Of a DNA stretch of 64,000 nt, positions 36,268 through 48,176 are shown piece by piece (the first letter of the stretch is position 1; each line of letters opens with the position of its first letter). This DNA comes from Eudorina sp. 2006-703-Eu-15 (Eukaryota > Chlorophyta > Chlorophyceae > Chlamydomonadales > Volvocaceae). The stretch spans positions 1,699,328 through 1,763,327 of the forward strand of contig BDSI01000002.1 of assembly GCA_003117195.1 (NCBI GenBank). The letters run 5' to 3'. A program made the position numbers and the translations under genes. The notes beneath the pieces are model-generated. The model searched no databases and was not told where the DNA came from. It saw only the letters and a list, made by a program, of their open reading frames with translations.

Positions 36268-39200
36268 ATGGACGCCAGAGCTGCAAGAGCCGAGACGGCG
36301 CGCAAAGTCGACCAGCCGGAGGAGGTGAGGGATGGCTGGAGCTCGCCGGCACTCGCCCGGAATCATCGCGGCCGCAAGGCACAAAACAGCGGCAGAACAA
36401 TGCTGGCGCCATCCAGGCTGGCCCTAGTGGTCCAGTACGCCCTGCCTTTGCACCCTACTGACCAAGCCGTTGCGATGGCTCCAACGGATCAGTGCAAACG
36501 CGGCGACGAACTCGGGAAGTCGGGGTGCTGACCCGTGGGTCAGTGTCCTCTCCATTTCACTCACGCCCCCGGGGCATAACCAGAATTTCTCGTGGGCTTG
36601 CCACGCTGGACTCCACCATTGCAAGCATGCAACTCTTGCCACGTCACGCTGCGACGACTGTGGCGGCCAGCAGCCAGCCGCCCCAACAGCACGACCGACC
36701 CATGGGCCGCCCGCATTCCCGCACCCAACAACTCGGCCGCAGCGCTTTTCCCTTCCACGCTGACGCCGCCCCCGTCCTCCCACGCGTATCCCCTCGTGGC
36801 GTCGCTTGTAACCGCAGAGACCGCAAGCAAGACCCGACCGGAATTCGACGGTCGCTGCAGGACAGGAAGGACGTCCCGCAGAGGGCGCGGCCCCAGAGGA
36901 CACCGACCCACATCCACCCCGCCCCGGCGGCGCCCCTGATGCATCGGACGCCAGCGCACCTTCCCGCAGCTCCGCTCCGCCCGGACCCCTGCCGAGCCCG
37001 ACCGGGGCGGGCCGAAGGCGGCCCGTCTTTGGCGGTGGCATAGCGGCGCGGGCCCAGGCGCAGGCACAGGCGAGCCTTGCTGCGTCGACCGCGGGGCAGC
37101 AGCTGCCACCACCACCACCGCCGCCGTCGCCGCCCGCAGAGACATTTCGGCGGACTGGGGAGCCGCCTCGGGAACAGACTGAGCCCCCGCCGCCGCCGCC
37201 GCCGCCGCCACCGGCTGCCCTGTGCGCGCAGGTGCGCATGACACATTGTCGTACTCCAGGGGCGACCAGCGCCAGCGCGGCTGTGCTCCCCTCCATGCGT
37301 TGCATGTCTGACCGAATCGCACGCTTGCAGAGGACTGCTAACCCTGTCATAACACGAAAGGCCGCCGAAGCACTGTCAATCTGTCTTGCGCTGCGGGGAC
37401 GGAGAGGGACCTGAGGGGGCGCGTTGCCCCGAAACCAGGAAACGGTGCGGGAGAAAGACGCCGCAGCCAGTCTCCGGCTGGGGCCCCCATGCACCACCCG
37501 CCGGTGCTTCGAGGGCCTCCCTGTTGGCCTCCCTCCCTCGCTTCCTTGCAGCACCTAGGGGGTACCATCAAAGGGGGACCCCGCCAGGAAGAAAAACGGA
37601 AAGGGAAAACGGAAAACGCGCCGAGTCTGTAGTCCGGCTCTTTGCAGGGCATCAAACACATAGCGTCAAGCAGTCGCTTCTCCTAGCAGCGTTGGTCATT
37701 AATATGAATAATGCCACAGCGGACCCCGCGGGTCGTCGGTGACAGCCGCATTCCCCTCAAAACACACACTGCAAAAACGAAGCGTTGGTTGGGCCATGCG
37801 TCGCCACCTGCTGCCCCAGTGCTGATGCCGCTGTGAAGCGCAGCAGCCCAGCTGTCGTCGGGGGGAGAAGACCACCCCTTTCAAATGGATTTTGGATTTT
37901 GGACTTTTGCACACACCTGGAGAAACCTCATATTGCTGATCAACCTGTGTCACGCCTGTATTCCAAAGAATGACAAGTCGTCAAGACCAGTCTAGATCTC
38001 GGACCTGAACGCTTCTCCAGGCCGCATCCATTATTAGGATGTTACAGCGGACCCCGCGGGTCATCGGTGACAGCCCCGGCGACCGCATCCATGTGCCTTG
38101 CGTCCGCGTCGCACCAGCCGGTGTGCATGCTGGGCCGTCGGCTCTTCCGCGCGGACCCACGGGTCACAGGCTCACAGGCCGGGTGGCCGCGCGGCCCTCC
38201 GTCCGCAGGGAGAGCGCAGTGGGCACCACGGCGACGGCGCGGAAGCCCCGGAGCGGTCCAGCGGCGCCGCCGGCGGGCGCTGCCGCAGCGCCGGCGCTGC
38301 CAAGGCCGAAGGCGCGGCGGCGGCGGCGGCGGCGGCGGCGCCGGCCCAACAAGCGGATGAGGGCGCCGTCGACGCCCCTGGAGTCCACACCACATCGTCA
38401 GCACACCGTGCTACATCACAGCCCGGTGCTGTCACTGGGTCAGCAGGTCCTCTGGATGCTGGCAACCCCAACCCCAACCCGAACCCCAAACCCAAACCCA
38501 ACCGAAGGGCGTCCGGCAATCGGGAGCCATCAAATGAGGATGCGGCTCGGGGAACAGAGGAGCGGAACGGGGCGCCGCGCCCGGGCCCGGGCCCAGGTGG
38601 GACGACCGGGACCGAAGTCGCGGAGGAGGATCAAGCCGTCGCAGCGGCCATGGCGGTGGCTGTGGCGGGTCAGCTGGAGGCTTCTCAGCCGCAATCTCAG
38701 CCCCCCGCGGAGATGGATGCGGATGTGGAACGAGCGCCGCCGCGGCCAGTGGTGACCCGTCGGTCGCCCCCGCCGTCGCTGCCGCTGCAGCCGGCGGCGG
38801 CAGTGCTCCCGCCGCCGCCGGCGGAAGCGATGCAGCAAGGCTCGCCACGGGAGCCGGACGAGGCGCCGTCGTCGGAGCTGCCGCCGGCGGATCGCGAGGC
38901 GGAGTCGTCGCGGCCGCCGGCAGGGGTCAAAAAGGAACTCTCAGCGGCGGATGATCAGGCAACAAGGGGCGATGGGGATGGGGATGAGACGGAGGATGAC
39001 GTCCAGGGAGGAGAGGAAGCGCGTCGGCGGTCGCGTCGGCTGACACGCAGCAGTCTGCAGGGGGGTGGCAGAGGCAGCAAGGAGAAGGCGGCGGGGAGTT
39101 CCGCGGGCGGGCGAGGCCAGGCGGCACCTGCTGCGCAGGCGGCGGCGGCGGCGGCAGCGGCGGCGGCGGCGCCTGCGCGGCAGGCCGGCGGCAGCGCGGC

Positions 39201-42200
39201 CAAGGGCTACTCGGTGGAGTGCAACGGCCGCCCGGGTGTGTTCTATCCGGAGCTCTACATCATCGTCTGCAGGTGAGGGGGAGGGAGAGGAAGCGTCTGG
39301 GGTGGGGGCCTGGGCTGTGGGAGAGGGGGGAGTGTGTACGAAAAGCGCTTGCCTGTCGACGAGCTGGGCAGGGAGGGCTGTATGCAGCGAAGAGGAGCGA
39401 CGAGGGGGGAGAGAAGTCGCCGTGGGGGGGGGAAGAGAAGTGTGTTGTTGTTCATTGTTTGCTTAAGGGATGAGGTCATGAGCTTTATCGCCGGGATTCC
39501 GTTCATGGAGCGGTGAGCACGGAGTTGGCGTTGGGATACCCACCGGAAACCGTGCGGCGGCCCATTTGAGGTGCGCTTGTTCTGAGATGTGATCCAAGGC
39601 CAGGGACGCAGCGCCGGGAAGCGCAATCATTCACTGCGGGGTGTTGTCACCAAAGCAGTTGGGAATGATATCTGCACCGCAAGGGGTACGGTTGTTGGGA
39701 TCAAACGAACAGGAGCAGGACATGGACTCATTATTGTTGCACAACCCCATGATTCCATATGTCATGCAAAAGCAGTACGACCTGAAATCGGAGCAAGAAA
39801 CGGTCACGACAGTCACGATTCACACTCATCCACGGGTTGTGGATCTGTGGACGAGATCCACACTACGGGTGCGAGTAGCAGGTTTCGTGATTTGAGAATG
39901 CAGCAGCCTATGCAAAATGGACAAAAAAGTTTGCTATAATCTGAATTAATTTGTGAACGTGTGCGACCGTCGTCCAGGATCATTCCCATCAGGAAATGCA
40001 CTAATCGCGTAATCGTAGAACGCAAAAATCTTAGGACGCTGAGTTAAGCTCGCAAATTTTACGTAATGATGATGACGCCCCATATCGTAATTTCCGTTGC
40101 GTGTGCCATCGCCGTCTCGTTATGCTACCTGACGCCGATGCCCAATCGGCGACCCCCGTGTCCTTCCCAAAGACAAAGGAAATCCACCCAAGGCCCAACC
40201 AAGCCAAGGCATGGCCAAAGCGGAGGACGCGCAACTCCTTGAAAAGAGAAAAACATGTGCTTGCATCGGACCGTGCTGCAACGGAAAGCGCAAATAAACT
40301 CACCATCCACAACCGCGACTTTTACTGTCTGTGTCCCACGACGCGATGCACGAACCTCACTGCCGATATAGGTGCCTCAGTTTTGCAGTTTGGCGCATTT
40401 AAACCCTTCACGTGAAACCCTACAAAACGCCTGAATGGATCGGATGGATCGGATGGATCGGATGGATCGGATGGATCGGATGGATCGGATGAATCGGATG
40501 GATCGGATGAATCGGATGAATCGGATGGATCGTGTTTCTGTGGGCCCGCCGGGTCATCCATGGTCATCTATGGAAGCCGAAAGCCGCCTCACCACAGTAC
40601 ACGTTAAATTGCTTCTAACGCGCTCTAACGCGCTCCTAACGCGGTCGCCCGTCGTCATAGTGCCTGCGCACACCCAAAAGCACAACAACCAGAGGTGCAG
40701 CCCTCGAAACACGTGATGTGACGCGGGCCGTACACGTCACCCATGTGGTACGGCCAGCCGTACCCCTGCAACTCGGCTCCCCAACCCAGCAGCTCCCATC
40801 GCGCACTTCCGTCGTACGTTCAGCCGCTCATCGCTTTCCGCTAGTCCCAACATGGCCACGTCCCCACGTCCCCCACACGCCCCCACGCCCCCACGTCCCC
40901 ACGTGCGCATGACCTCTCCCACGCCCCCACGTCCTCACGCCCCACCGCAAACCCGCGGCGGCGCCCGGCGGCGTCGGGGCGCAGGTGCGGCGGCTGCCTG
41001 TCGGAGGCGCGCGGCCGCGGCAAGAGCTTCTACCCCTTTGATTTCGAGCGCCACGCGGGCATGGGCGCCAACAAGCGCTGGAAGAGCAGCGTGCGGAAGA
41101 CCGGCGTGCGCAGCGCGGCTGGGCCCGGCTGGGTCAGCCTGGGTCGCTTCATGGAGGTGCAGGGCATCCGCGTCGACCCAGCAGCTCAGATTCGTTCCCA
41201 GACCCAGACGGCGCCGCCGCCGCCGCCCTACGTGCCCGAAACGGGCGGCACGGCCGGCACCGCCGCCCTGGCGGCGGCGCCTGCGGCGCCGCCGCAGGCG
41301 CGGGGCAGCAGCGGCGGCGGCGGCGGCGGCGGCGGCTCCGCCCCCGGCGTCCGCACCCGCTCTGCGTCCGACGGCGGCGCCGCCGCGCAGCGACCGGCAC
41401 CTGCAGCCGCTGTCACTGCTCCAGACGCGCCGCGCACCGGCGCCGCGGTGCCGTTGGCGAGCTACAGCCAGCTAGGGCCTCTTGTCCGTGCCGCGCTGTT
41501 TCCCAAACTGACGACCAGCCAGCCGCGGGCGATTCCCTCGGAGCTGCAGGGTAGGGCGCCAGGTTCCGGAGCGGTGCCGCGCTCAGAGGATGCACAACCG
41601 CGTCACGCGCAGCGTTCGTTGCGGCTTGTGCAGTCGCACCCGACGTGACGCGTGCCGTGCTGACCTCATGACGCCAGTCTGTTGCTTGGGTGCCGCGCTG
41701 CTGCCGCTGTCAGTACCTGAGTGCAACGAAGCCACGGCTGTCCCGTCGTACCTGTACGGCACTAAGTCAAACGCTCGCTCGGTGTGTGTGTGCATGTGAG
41801 TGTGCCCTGCTCCTTTGAAGCGCAAGAGCTCCGCGTGCCCTCAAGACGGATGACGTTCATGTGCCCCTTTTGGCGCTGCACTAAGGATTGCCGTACCCTC
41901 GTATCAATTGCCGTACGCTGTCGTGATCTCCGGGGCGCACTTTTTTCACACCCCGGTCAGGTGAGGCGATGGTGGGCCACCGGATCCGCGTTTTCTGGCC
42001 CATGGACAAGGCGTACTACTCCGGCACGGTTACGTCGTACAACGGCAAGTCGCAGCTGCCGTACGGCGTCGACTACGACGACGGCGACACAGAGAACCTG
42101 GACCTGGCCAGGGAGCACTGGCATTTGGACGAGCGTGACCGGAAACCCCTTCCGCCACGCCTCTTGGAGCGCGTTCGGGCCGCCGCCGCGACGGGCGCCG

Positions 42201-45200
42201 CCGCCGCCGCCGCCGCCGGCCCCACCGCCGCGGTAGCAGCGGCGGCAACACCAACTGCGCTTCACGGCGGCGGCGGCGGCGGTGGCAGTAGCAGCATTAG
42301 GCCGCTGGCGCCGCCGCCGGGGGTCCCATCTGTGCGAGTGACACGACAGGGCTCCAAGGGTCAGACCGCCGCAGCGCCCGCGGCGGCCTCCGCAGCCGCC
42401 AACGCTGCAAGGCCCACGGGAACCGCCACAGCCGGCGGCGCAGCGGCGATGCCGCCGGTGGTGCCGCCGACGATGACCCACGGGTCGGCGCCTGCGGCGC
42501 AGCCTGGTACGGCTGCAGCATCCCAGGCCGCGGCCACGGCTCGGCAGCAGCTTGCGGGGCTGTGCCTCGCCTTGGCGTCGCGGTTGGGGGTCGGCCAGGG
42601 CCAGGGAGGGGGCCAGGGAGGGGGCCAGGGCGGGGCCCAGCCAAACGCGCAGGCGCAGATCCTGGCTGGTGCGCCCATCGTGCGCCTCCTGCAGCAACAC
42701 CTGCAGCAGCAACAGCAGCAACGGCAGCAGCTGCAGCAGCAACAGCAGCAGCAACAGCAGCAGCAACAGCAGCAGCAACAGCAGCAGCAACAGCAGCAGC
42801 AACAGCAGCAGCAACAGCAGCAGCAACAGCAGCAGCAACAACAAGCGCCGCAGCAGCGGCAACCGCCGCCGCAACAGCAACAGCAGCCACAAACGCAGCA
42901 ACAGCATCCGCAGCCGGAGCCTCTGGAGCGCGGTGGCAGTAAGGCAGCGCCGGAAGCCGCACCGGCACCAGCACCGGCACCAGCACCGGCACCGGCACCA
43001 GCAACGGCACCAGCAACGGCACCAGCACCGGCACCGGCACCAGCCACGGCACCAGCCACGGCACCAGCAACGGCACCAGCAACGGCACCAGCAACGGCAC
43101 CACCAGCAACGGCACCAGAGCGGGAGCGGATGATTGCCGGTCCTAGCGCGGGGCCCTCCGATAAGGCCGAAGGCGAAGCGCAAGGTCAAGAAACCAACTC
43201 GGCCGCAGCTTTGACGGCCTTTGCGCCACCACCGCCTGCCGTACCTGCCGTACGGTCGCCACAGCCGCAGCTGCAGTCGGAGCCGTCGCAGCCACCACTG
43301 GCACAAGCGCAGCCGCCGCCGCCGCCGCCGCCGCTGGAGCAGCAGCCACAGCCGGAGGTCGTGGAGACAACAAGCTGGTCAGCAAAAGACACTTCCCTGG
43401 AGCGGCGCAACGGGGACAGGGACGCGCCTGAGGAGGAGAGGACGAGGGCGGAGGTCGGCGGCGACGCCACGGATGCCGGCGGCGCTGCACCAAGACCACG
43501 GAGGGCAGCGGCGACGCCGGAAAGAGCCGCCGCCGGCGAGGCCGTCGCCGTCGCTGACGACTCCGCGACGCTCGCTACAGCCTCCGCCCTCCGAGATGCA
43601 GCAGCGGCGGCGGCAGTGTCTATAGTGACTGGCCAAGACGCTACAGCCGAGGGCGCGCCAGGGGGGGCTGATGCCTGGGAGCCCGAGCCCGCCGAGGAGT
43701 CGGAGGTCACTCCGCCAAGCTCCGCCGCCGGCCGGTCGGGCGAACAGGGTGTACGACAGGAGGTACGGGAGCCCCTGGACGAGCAGGCGGACGTGACGTC
43801 GGGGTCGACGCCGCCGCCGCCGCCGCCGCCGCGAGCTGCAGATGGTTTGCCTGCAGCATGGATTCCTTCGGCGGTCGAGGGCGGTGGCGCGGATGGTGAA
43901 GGAGACGGCTGGCGCACTGGGGGCGGCGGCGGCGACGCCCGCACGGCGGAGGCGCTTCGGGACGGTGACGCCGGGGGATCTATGGCAGAGGCCGCCAGCG
44001 GCGGCGGGAAGGAGCAGGAGGGCCCTGAAGGGCGGGAGCGCCAAGCGCAGGAACGGGAGGAGCAGCAGCTGCAGGAGCAGCAGCTGCAGGAGCAGCAGCT
44101 GCTGCAGCTGGAGGAGACGGATGCGAGTAACCAGTTGCAGGAGCGGGCTCAAGGAGGTTCAGAACGGCAGGCACGCTATAGAGGTGACGAGGAACGGGGT
44201 ACGGCGGTGCAGCAGCAGCAGCAGCAGGAGGAGGGGGAGGAAGCGGAGGAGGAGGGAAAAGATAGCAAGGACGACGGTGAGGAGCAGCAGAGCAAGGAAC
44301 AGGCAGGTGTGGCAGCGGAGGGCGACACTAGGGAGGTGCAGGCGACGGCGAGGGAGGTGGCGGCGGAGGCGGAAGCGGAAGCGGCGGTGGAGGCGGAGGG
44401 GGCGGCGGTGGAGGAGGTGGAAGCGGAGGCGCCGGAGCAGACGGCGGTGGCGGAGGCAGCGGCCGCGCAGGACGAGCGTGTGCTGGAGGTAGCGGGGGAA
44501 ACGGACGAGGAGATTGCGGTGGCTCCAGGGGCAGTTGGCGATGCGGTGGAGGTGGAGCAGGCGGAGGAGCAGGTGGAGAAGGAGGTGGGGCAGGCGGAGG
44601 CGGCGGAGCCGGCGGAGGGGCCTGGACAGCCGGAGGAGGAGGCGAACGTGCCAGTGGAGGCGGAGAAGCAGGCGGAGGAGCAGGCGGAGGAGCAGGCGGA
44701 GGAGCAGGCGGAGGAGCAGGCGGAGGAGCAGGCGGAGGAGCAGGCGGAGCAGGCGGAGGAACAGGCGGACGTGGCAGTGGAGGCGGAGGCTGCGGTGAGG
44801 GCAGAGGAGGAGGCGGGGCAGGCGGAGGTGGCAGTGGAGGCGGAGGCTGCGGAGCGGGCGGAGGAGGAGGCGGGGCAGGCGGAGGTCGCAGTGGAGGCGG
44901 AGCAGGTGGAGGAGCAGGCGGAGCAGGTGGAGGAGGAGGCGGTGGAGGCAGTGGAGGCGGAGCAGGTGGAGGAGCAGGCGGAGCAGGTGGAGGAGGAGGC
45001 GGTGGAGGCGGAGGAGGAAGTTGTGGAGGAAGTTGAGGAGGACGTTCAGGACGTGCATGGACACCGGGGGTTCGAGCCGTCGCGGGGTTCGCAAGCGGCT
45101 CACACATCGAATCAGGCAGCCGTACATTCGGGTAATCCCCAGTACCGCCACGCTGGCGGTGCCGCCGCCGCCGCCCCCACTTTTTCTGCTGCTACTGCCG

Positions 45201-46935
45201 TCGAAGCCAGCCGTAAGCGGCGGCGGGACGCCGGCGCCGTACCCGCTGCCGCGGCGGCGAAGCCGCCGATCCCACCGCCGCCGCCGCCGGAGCACGGCCG
45301 TGCGGTTAGGCCCGCAGCCGCCGCCGCCGCCGCCGCCGCCGCCGCAGCAGCAGCAGCATCCGCGGCGGCGGCGGCGGTTGAACAACCCGACGGGGCCCTC
45401 CCCGTCCTGTGCAACCACTTCGAAGGCGCGTTTCTGCTACAGCACAAAATGGTAGCGTGCTACTGCCACACCTGCCACGGCCGGCGGGGCGGCGGCACGT
45501 GGACCTGTTGGACGCCGATCGGGTTCGAGGAGCATGCCGGTACGAAATTTTTTTACCGCAGAGTTCTGCCGTACGGAGCGCTAACATATTGGGTGTTGCA
45601 CCTCCCTACCTACCTCCCTACCCAGACAGACCTCAGAGGGGGGCGTTCGGACAGACCTCAGGCAACCGCGTTCGGTGGCCTTCACCGCACTTTTGCCCTG
45701 GCAGCAGTGCAGCACGAACATGTTACTTGTTTCATATACCCCTCGTTTGTCTGAACCTCCCCGCGGGCCGGACAGGGGGACACGGGGGGCCGCCATGGCT
45801 GTGTAGGGTCGTCCTGCGAGGGACGTAGGGCCCTGCGGGAGACCGCACCCGGCGGTGCTTGCAGGGGAGCCCTGCAACGCGGCAAGCATGTACGGCATTC
45901 CCGTTGCGCCGCCGTCGCACCAACCGCCTTCCAACCTTTCAATCAACGGCCGGTAGTTCCGTCAGCGATAGCGCACAGTGCGCCAAGCGCAGGCGGGGCA
46001 GCTGCCAGCTGTGGCCTTGGAAGGTGGCCCCAAACCCAACTCAAAAAATACTCAAACCTTCAGTGCATTGTGAGTGACTGCGTGTGCTCCCCGCGCTGGG
46101 CAGGCATGCGGAGCAGCAAGAAGTGGAAGAACAGCATCCGCATCGGCGGCACGGCGGCGGCGGCGGCGGCGCTGCTGCAGCTGGCGGAGCTGGAGGCGGC
46201 CCCCGGGTCGGCTTTGGGCGACTGGCTGGACCGGCGGGGGGTGGCGATACCGCCGCGCAAGGAGCGATGCCGGGAGGTGGCGGTGGCGGACGTGGAGCGC
46301 TGCATCCGGGTGAGTGAGCAGACGGTCGGGTCGGGTTGGTGGGGTTTGTTGGGTGGCAGCTGGCAGGGCCGTGAATTTATTGCCACCTTGGGGTCTCTAA
46401 GAATCTTCACAGAGCGCGATCTCTGCCGTCTGCCCAATGGGACCCAAAGGGGCGTAAGCCCCATGTCAAGAGAGCCAACCAAAGAGAATTCAAGGCCAGA
46501 CGAGCGCTTGCATCCGCGGGAGAGTTGGCCTAGTAACGATTACTTGGAATCAAAGGCGCCTTCTACAATGGGGTATATTTAGAGACAAGCACCGCGCCGT
46601 ACAATGCCGTACAATGTCGTACAATGTGCTGTGAAAGAGCCCAAGAGTCCCCCCCTGGCGCATGACCGCGTCCGGCCCTGACGGCGGTCCGGATGGACGC
46701 CCCAGGCGCGGGTGGCGCTTCCGGCCGCCCTCCGGGCGGTGGCGGAGGGCGTCGCGCCCTCAGGCACCAAGCCCACAGCCGCTCTCGTCGGAGGCCAGGG
46801 TGCAGCGCAGTTCAGCGGCGACACCGCCGGTGCCGCCGCCGCGACCGGTGCTGCCGCGGCCGCGGCCGCGGCCGCCGCCGGGAGACCTACAGCTGGTGGT
46901 GGTGGTGGTGGTGGTGGTGGTGGTGGTGGTGGTGG

Positions 46936-46968
<33 letters not shown>

Positions 46969-47781
46969 GTTGGCGGCGGCGCCAAAGCATGTTTTCACGC
47001 CGCGCAAGCGCGTCGCAGGCCCGCCGCCGAACGTAACGCCACCCAGCGGCGACCTTGCCGGGGTCGGTACGGAGGGCGGGGTGGCGCCCCCGAAGCGACC
47101 GAGGCTGCTGGACACCGCCTTACAGAGGCGCGTCAGCGGTGGCGGAGGCCACGGCGGCGACAGCGGCGGCGGGAAGCCCGCCAGGTCTGCCGCCGGCATG
47201 GCCGTGGGCGGCGCCGGGGCCGCAGCCGCGGCCTCTGGGGCGGCTGGCGGCGACGGTGCCGTACCGGCTCAGCAACAGGGCCCCGCCTACAAGGTACGTG
47301 CCGTACTCAGTGATGCCGGCCTGACACGTTATCCACGCGACGATAAGCTTGTGCCGTACGGTACCACCTGTGCCGGATCGTGTCGTACTGTCGTGCTGTC
47401 GTGCTAGGATCAACGCAGATGGGTTGCGCAGGGTCAGGTAGAGCGCTCTGTCACCGGACCCCGGGCCCCGGGTCCTCTTCAATGAGCACCCACCGGAACC
47501 GAGCTTGCATCCCGGTCAGCTCCCGGCGCGCCCATCCAGTCATGTCAACGTGCCCTTGCCGCGCAAAAGCCCTGACGTCAACCACCCGCGCGTCTGCCGT
47601 ACATCGTTCGACCGCTTCAATGCCGCATCCTGACTTGCAGCCGAACGTGCTCCGCTGCGACGATCCCCCCGGCTACGAGGTTTTCTGCCTGGTGCCTGGT
47701 TTCATGGTGAGCATGTGGGTGCCGGTTGTGGTCGCCCCCTGGTGTCCCTCCCGTCCATCGAGCGAGAGGAGTTTGTGCATG

Positions 47782-47839
<58 letters not shown>

Positions 47840-48176
47840 TGCGGGTGTGGGTACCGTATTTGCGTCATACATTGGTGGGAGATCTTGCGCTTCTTGGACC
47901 CAGCCTTCGCGGCGTCCTCCTCCGCCTCCGCCTCCTTCCTCGGCTGAAACCTCGTCCGCCGGCCGCACCTCGCAGCTGGACGAGGTCTTCGTACGAGCGT
48001 ACGACAATGGCAAGCTGGTCATCCGCGGGCAGCCCACCAACGCGGAGCGCGCCGCGCTGTGGGGCATGACGCCGCTGCTCCACGTCATCCAACTGCCGGG
48101 TGCCGTACGGGCGGACAGCGCACAGGCGATCATGACGCTGCACGGACAGCTCTATGTGAGGGTGAACGACGCGTGA
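36268..48176 (+). CDS. Large chromatin-type protein: two SAND-like modules, Tudor-like domain, Hsp20-like C-terminus (about 2246 aa)
   Basis: Exon model with matching phases: 36268-36324, 36818-37231, 38209-39272, 40985-41550, 41961-45539, 46104-46309, 46706-47293, 47641-47706, 47976-48176. Module 1 (about 488-575, split by an intron) reads YSVECNGRPGVFYPELYIIV, CGGCLSE, PFDFERHAG and KRWKSSVR. Module 2 (about 1848-1935) repeats the layout: LPVLCNHFEGAF, CYCHTCHG, WTPIGFEEHAG, KKWKNSIRIGG. Both resemble SAND/TDBD-type DNA- or histone-reader folds. Between them (about 704-760), MVGHRIRVFWPMDKAYYSG, then VDYDDGDTENLDL, is Tudor/Agenet-like. The C-terminus (GYEVFCLVPGFM, LDEVFVRAYDNGKLVIRG, VIQLPGAVRADSAQ, LHGQLYVRV) looks like an alpha-crystallin fold, as in plant ARID-Hsp20 proteins. 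PolyQ, (AP)n and EEQA repeats fill the rest. Likely nuclear. The first exon (19 codons) is the least certain. Confidence 0.8.
37302..37390 (+). repeat. Diverged dispersed repeat, copy 1
   Basis: Shares GGACTGCTAACCC, then CGAAAG.CCGCC.AAGCACT, in the same order and spacing with 60797-60876. A weaker third match (CTGACCGGGGCGGCTACCC ... ACCACCGAAGCACTC) lies near 48467-48520. The first copy is in an intron, the others are intergenic. Confidence 0.5.
37716..38075. repeat. 32-bp direct repeat pair bounding 296 bp inside an intron
   Basis: A 32-bp sequence starting ACAGCGGACCCCGCGGGTC occurs at 37716-37747 and again at 38044-38075 with one mismatch. Both copies are preceded by an A/T-rich CATTA(A)T-like string. 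The pair lies in the second intron of the SAND/Tudor gene and may be a small element or a local duplication. Confidence 0.7.
40432..40530. repeat. 9-bp minisatellite (CGGATGGAT)n in an intron
   Basis: About ten copies of CGGATGGAT with an A-for-G variant (GAATCGG) in the last ones. It lies in the intron between the two exons that encode SAND-like module 1. Confidence 0.9.
42697..42845 (+). repeat. CAG/CAA tract encoding polyglutamine
   Basis: Interrupted CAG CAG CAG CAA codons encode about 45 nearly uninterrupted glutamines in the largest exon of the SAND/Tudor gene. The regular CAA every fourth codon would stabilise it against expansion. A (GCACCAGCAACG)-type repeat encoding alternating Ala-Pro/Ala-Thr follows at about 42960-43110. 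Confidence 0.95.
44668..44765 (+). repeat. 12-bp tandem repeat encoding EEQA
   Basis: GCAGGCGGAGGA-type units encode (Q-A-E-E)n in frame. Wider 60-70-bp duplications with the same composition run to about 45010. The resulting segment is strongly acidic and probably forms a charged helix or coiled coil. Confidence 0.9.
46896..46970 (+). repeat. (GGT)n followed by (GCT)n in exon 7
   Basis: A GGT run switches directly to a GCT run, encoding polyglycine then polyalanine in the SAND/Tudor protein. Confidence 0.9.
47783..47840. repeat. (GTGCTC)n hexanucleotide microsatellite in an intron
   Basis: About nine copies of GTGCTC between the last two exons of the SAND/Tudor gene. The unit is six bases, so open frames through it are artefacts. 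Confidence 0.92.

Noticed and set aside
36424..37554. Minus-strand 376-codon open frame (Gly/Arg-rich)
   Set aside because: It is the shadow of the plus-strand proline-rich exon 36818-37231, which has proper splice sites and phase.
38463..38510. CCCCAA/CCCAAA run resembling an internal telomere
   Set aside because: The run is coding (Asn-Pro/Lys-Pro), short and irregular, and does not match the CCCTAAAA-type telomere repeat of these algae.
41957..45418. Minus-strand frames rich in Leu/Cys/Trp opposite the polyQ and EEQA repeats
   Set aside because: They arise from the complement of CAG and GGAGGA repeats and extend only as far as the low-complexity sequence.
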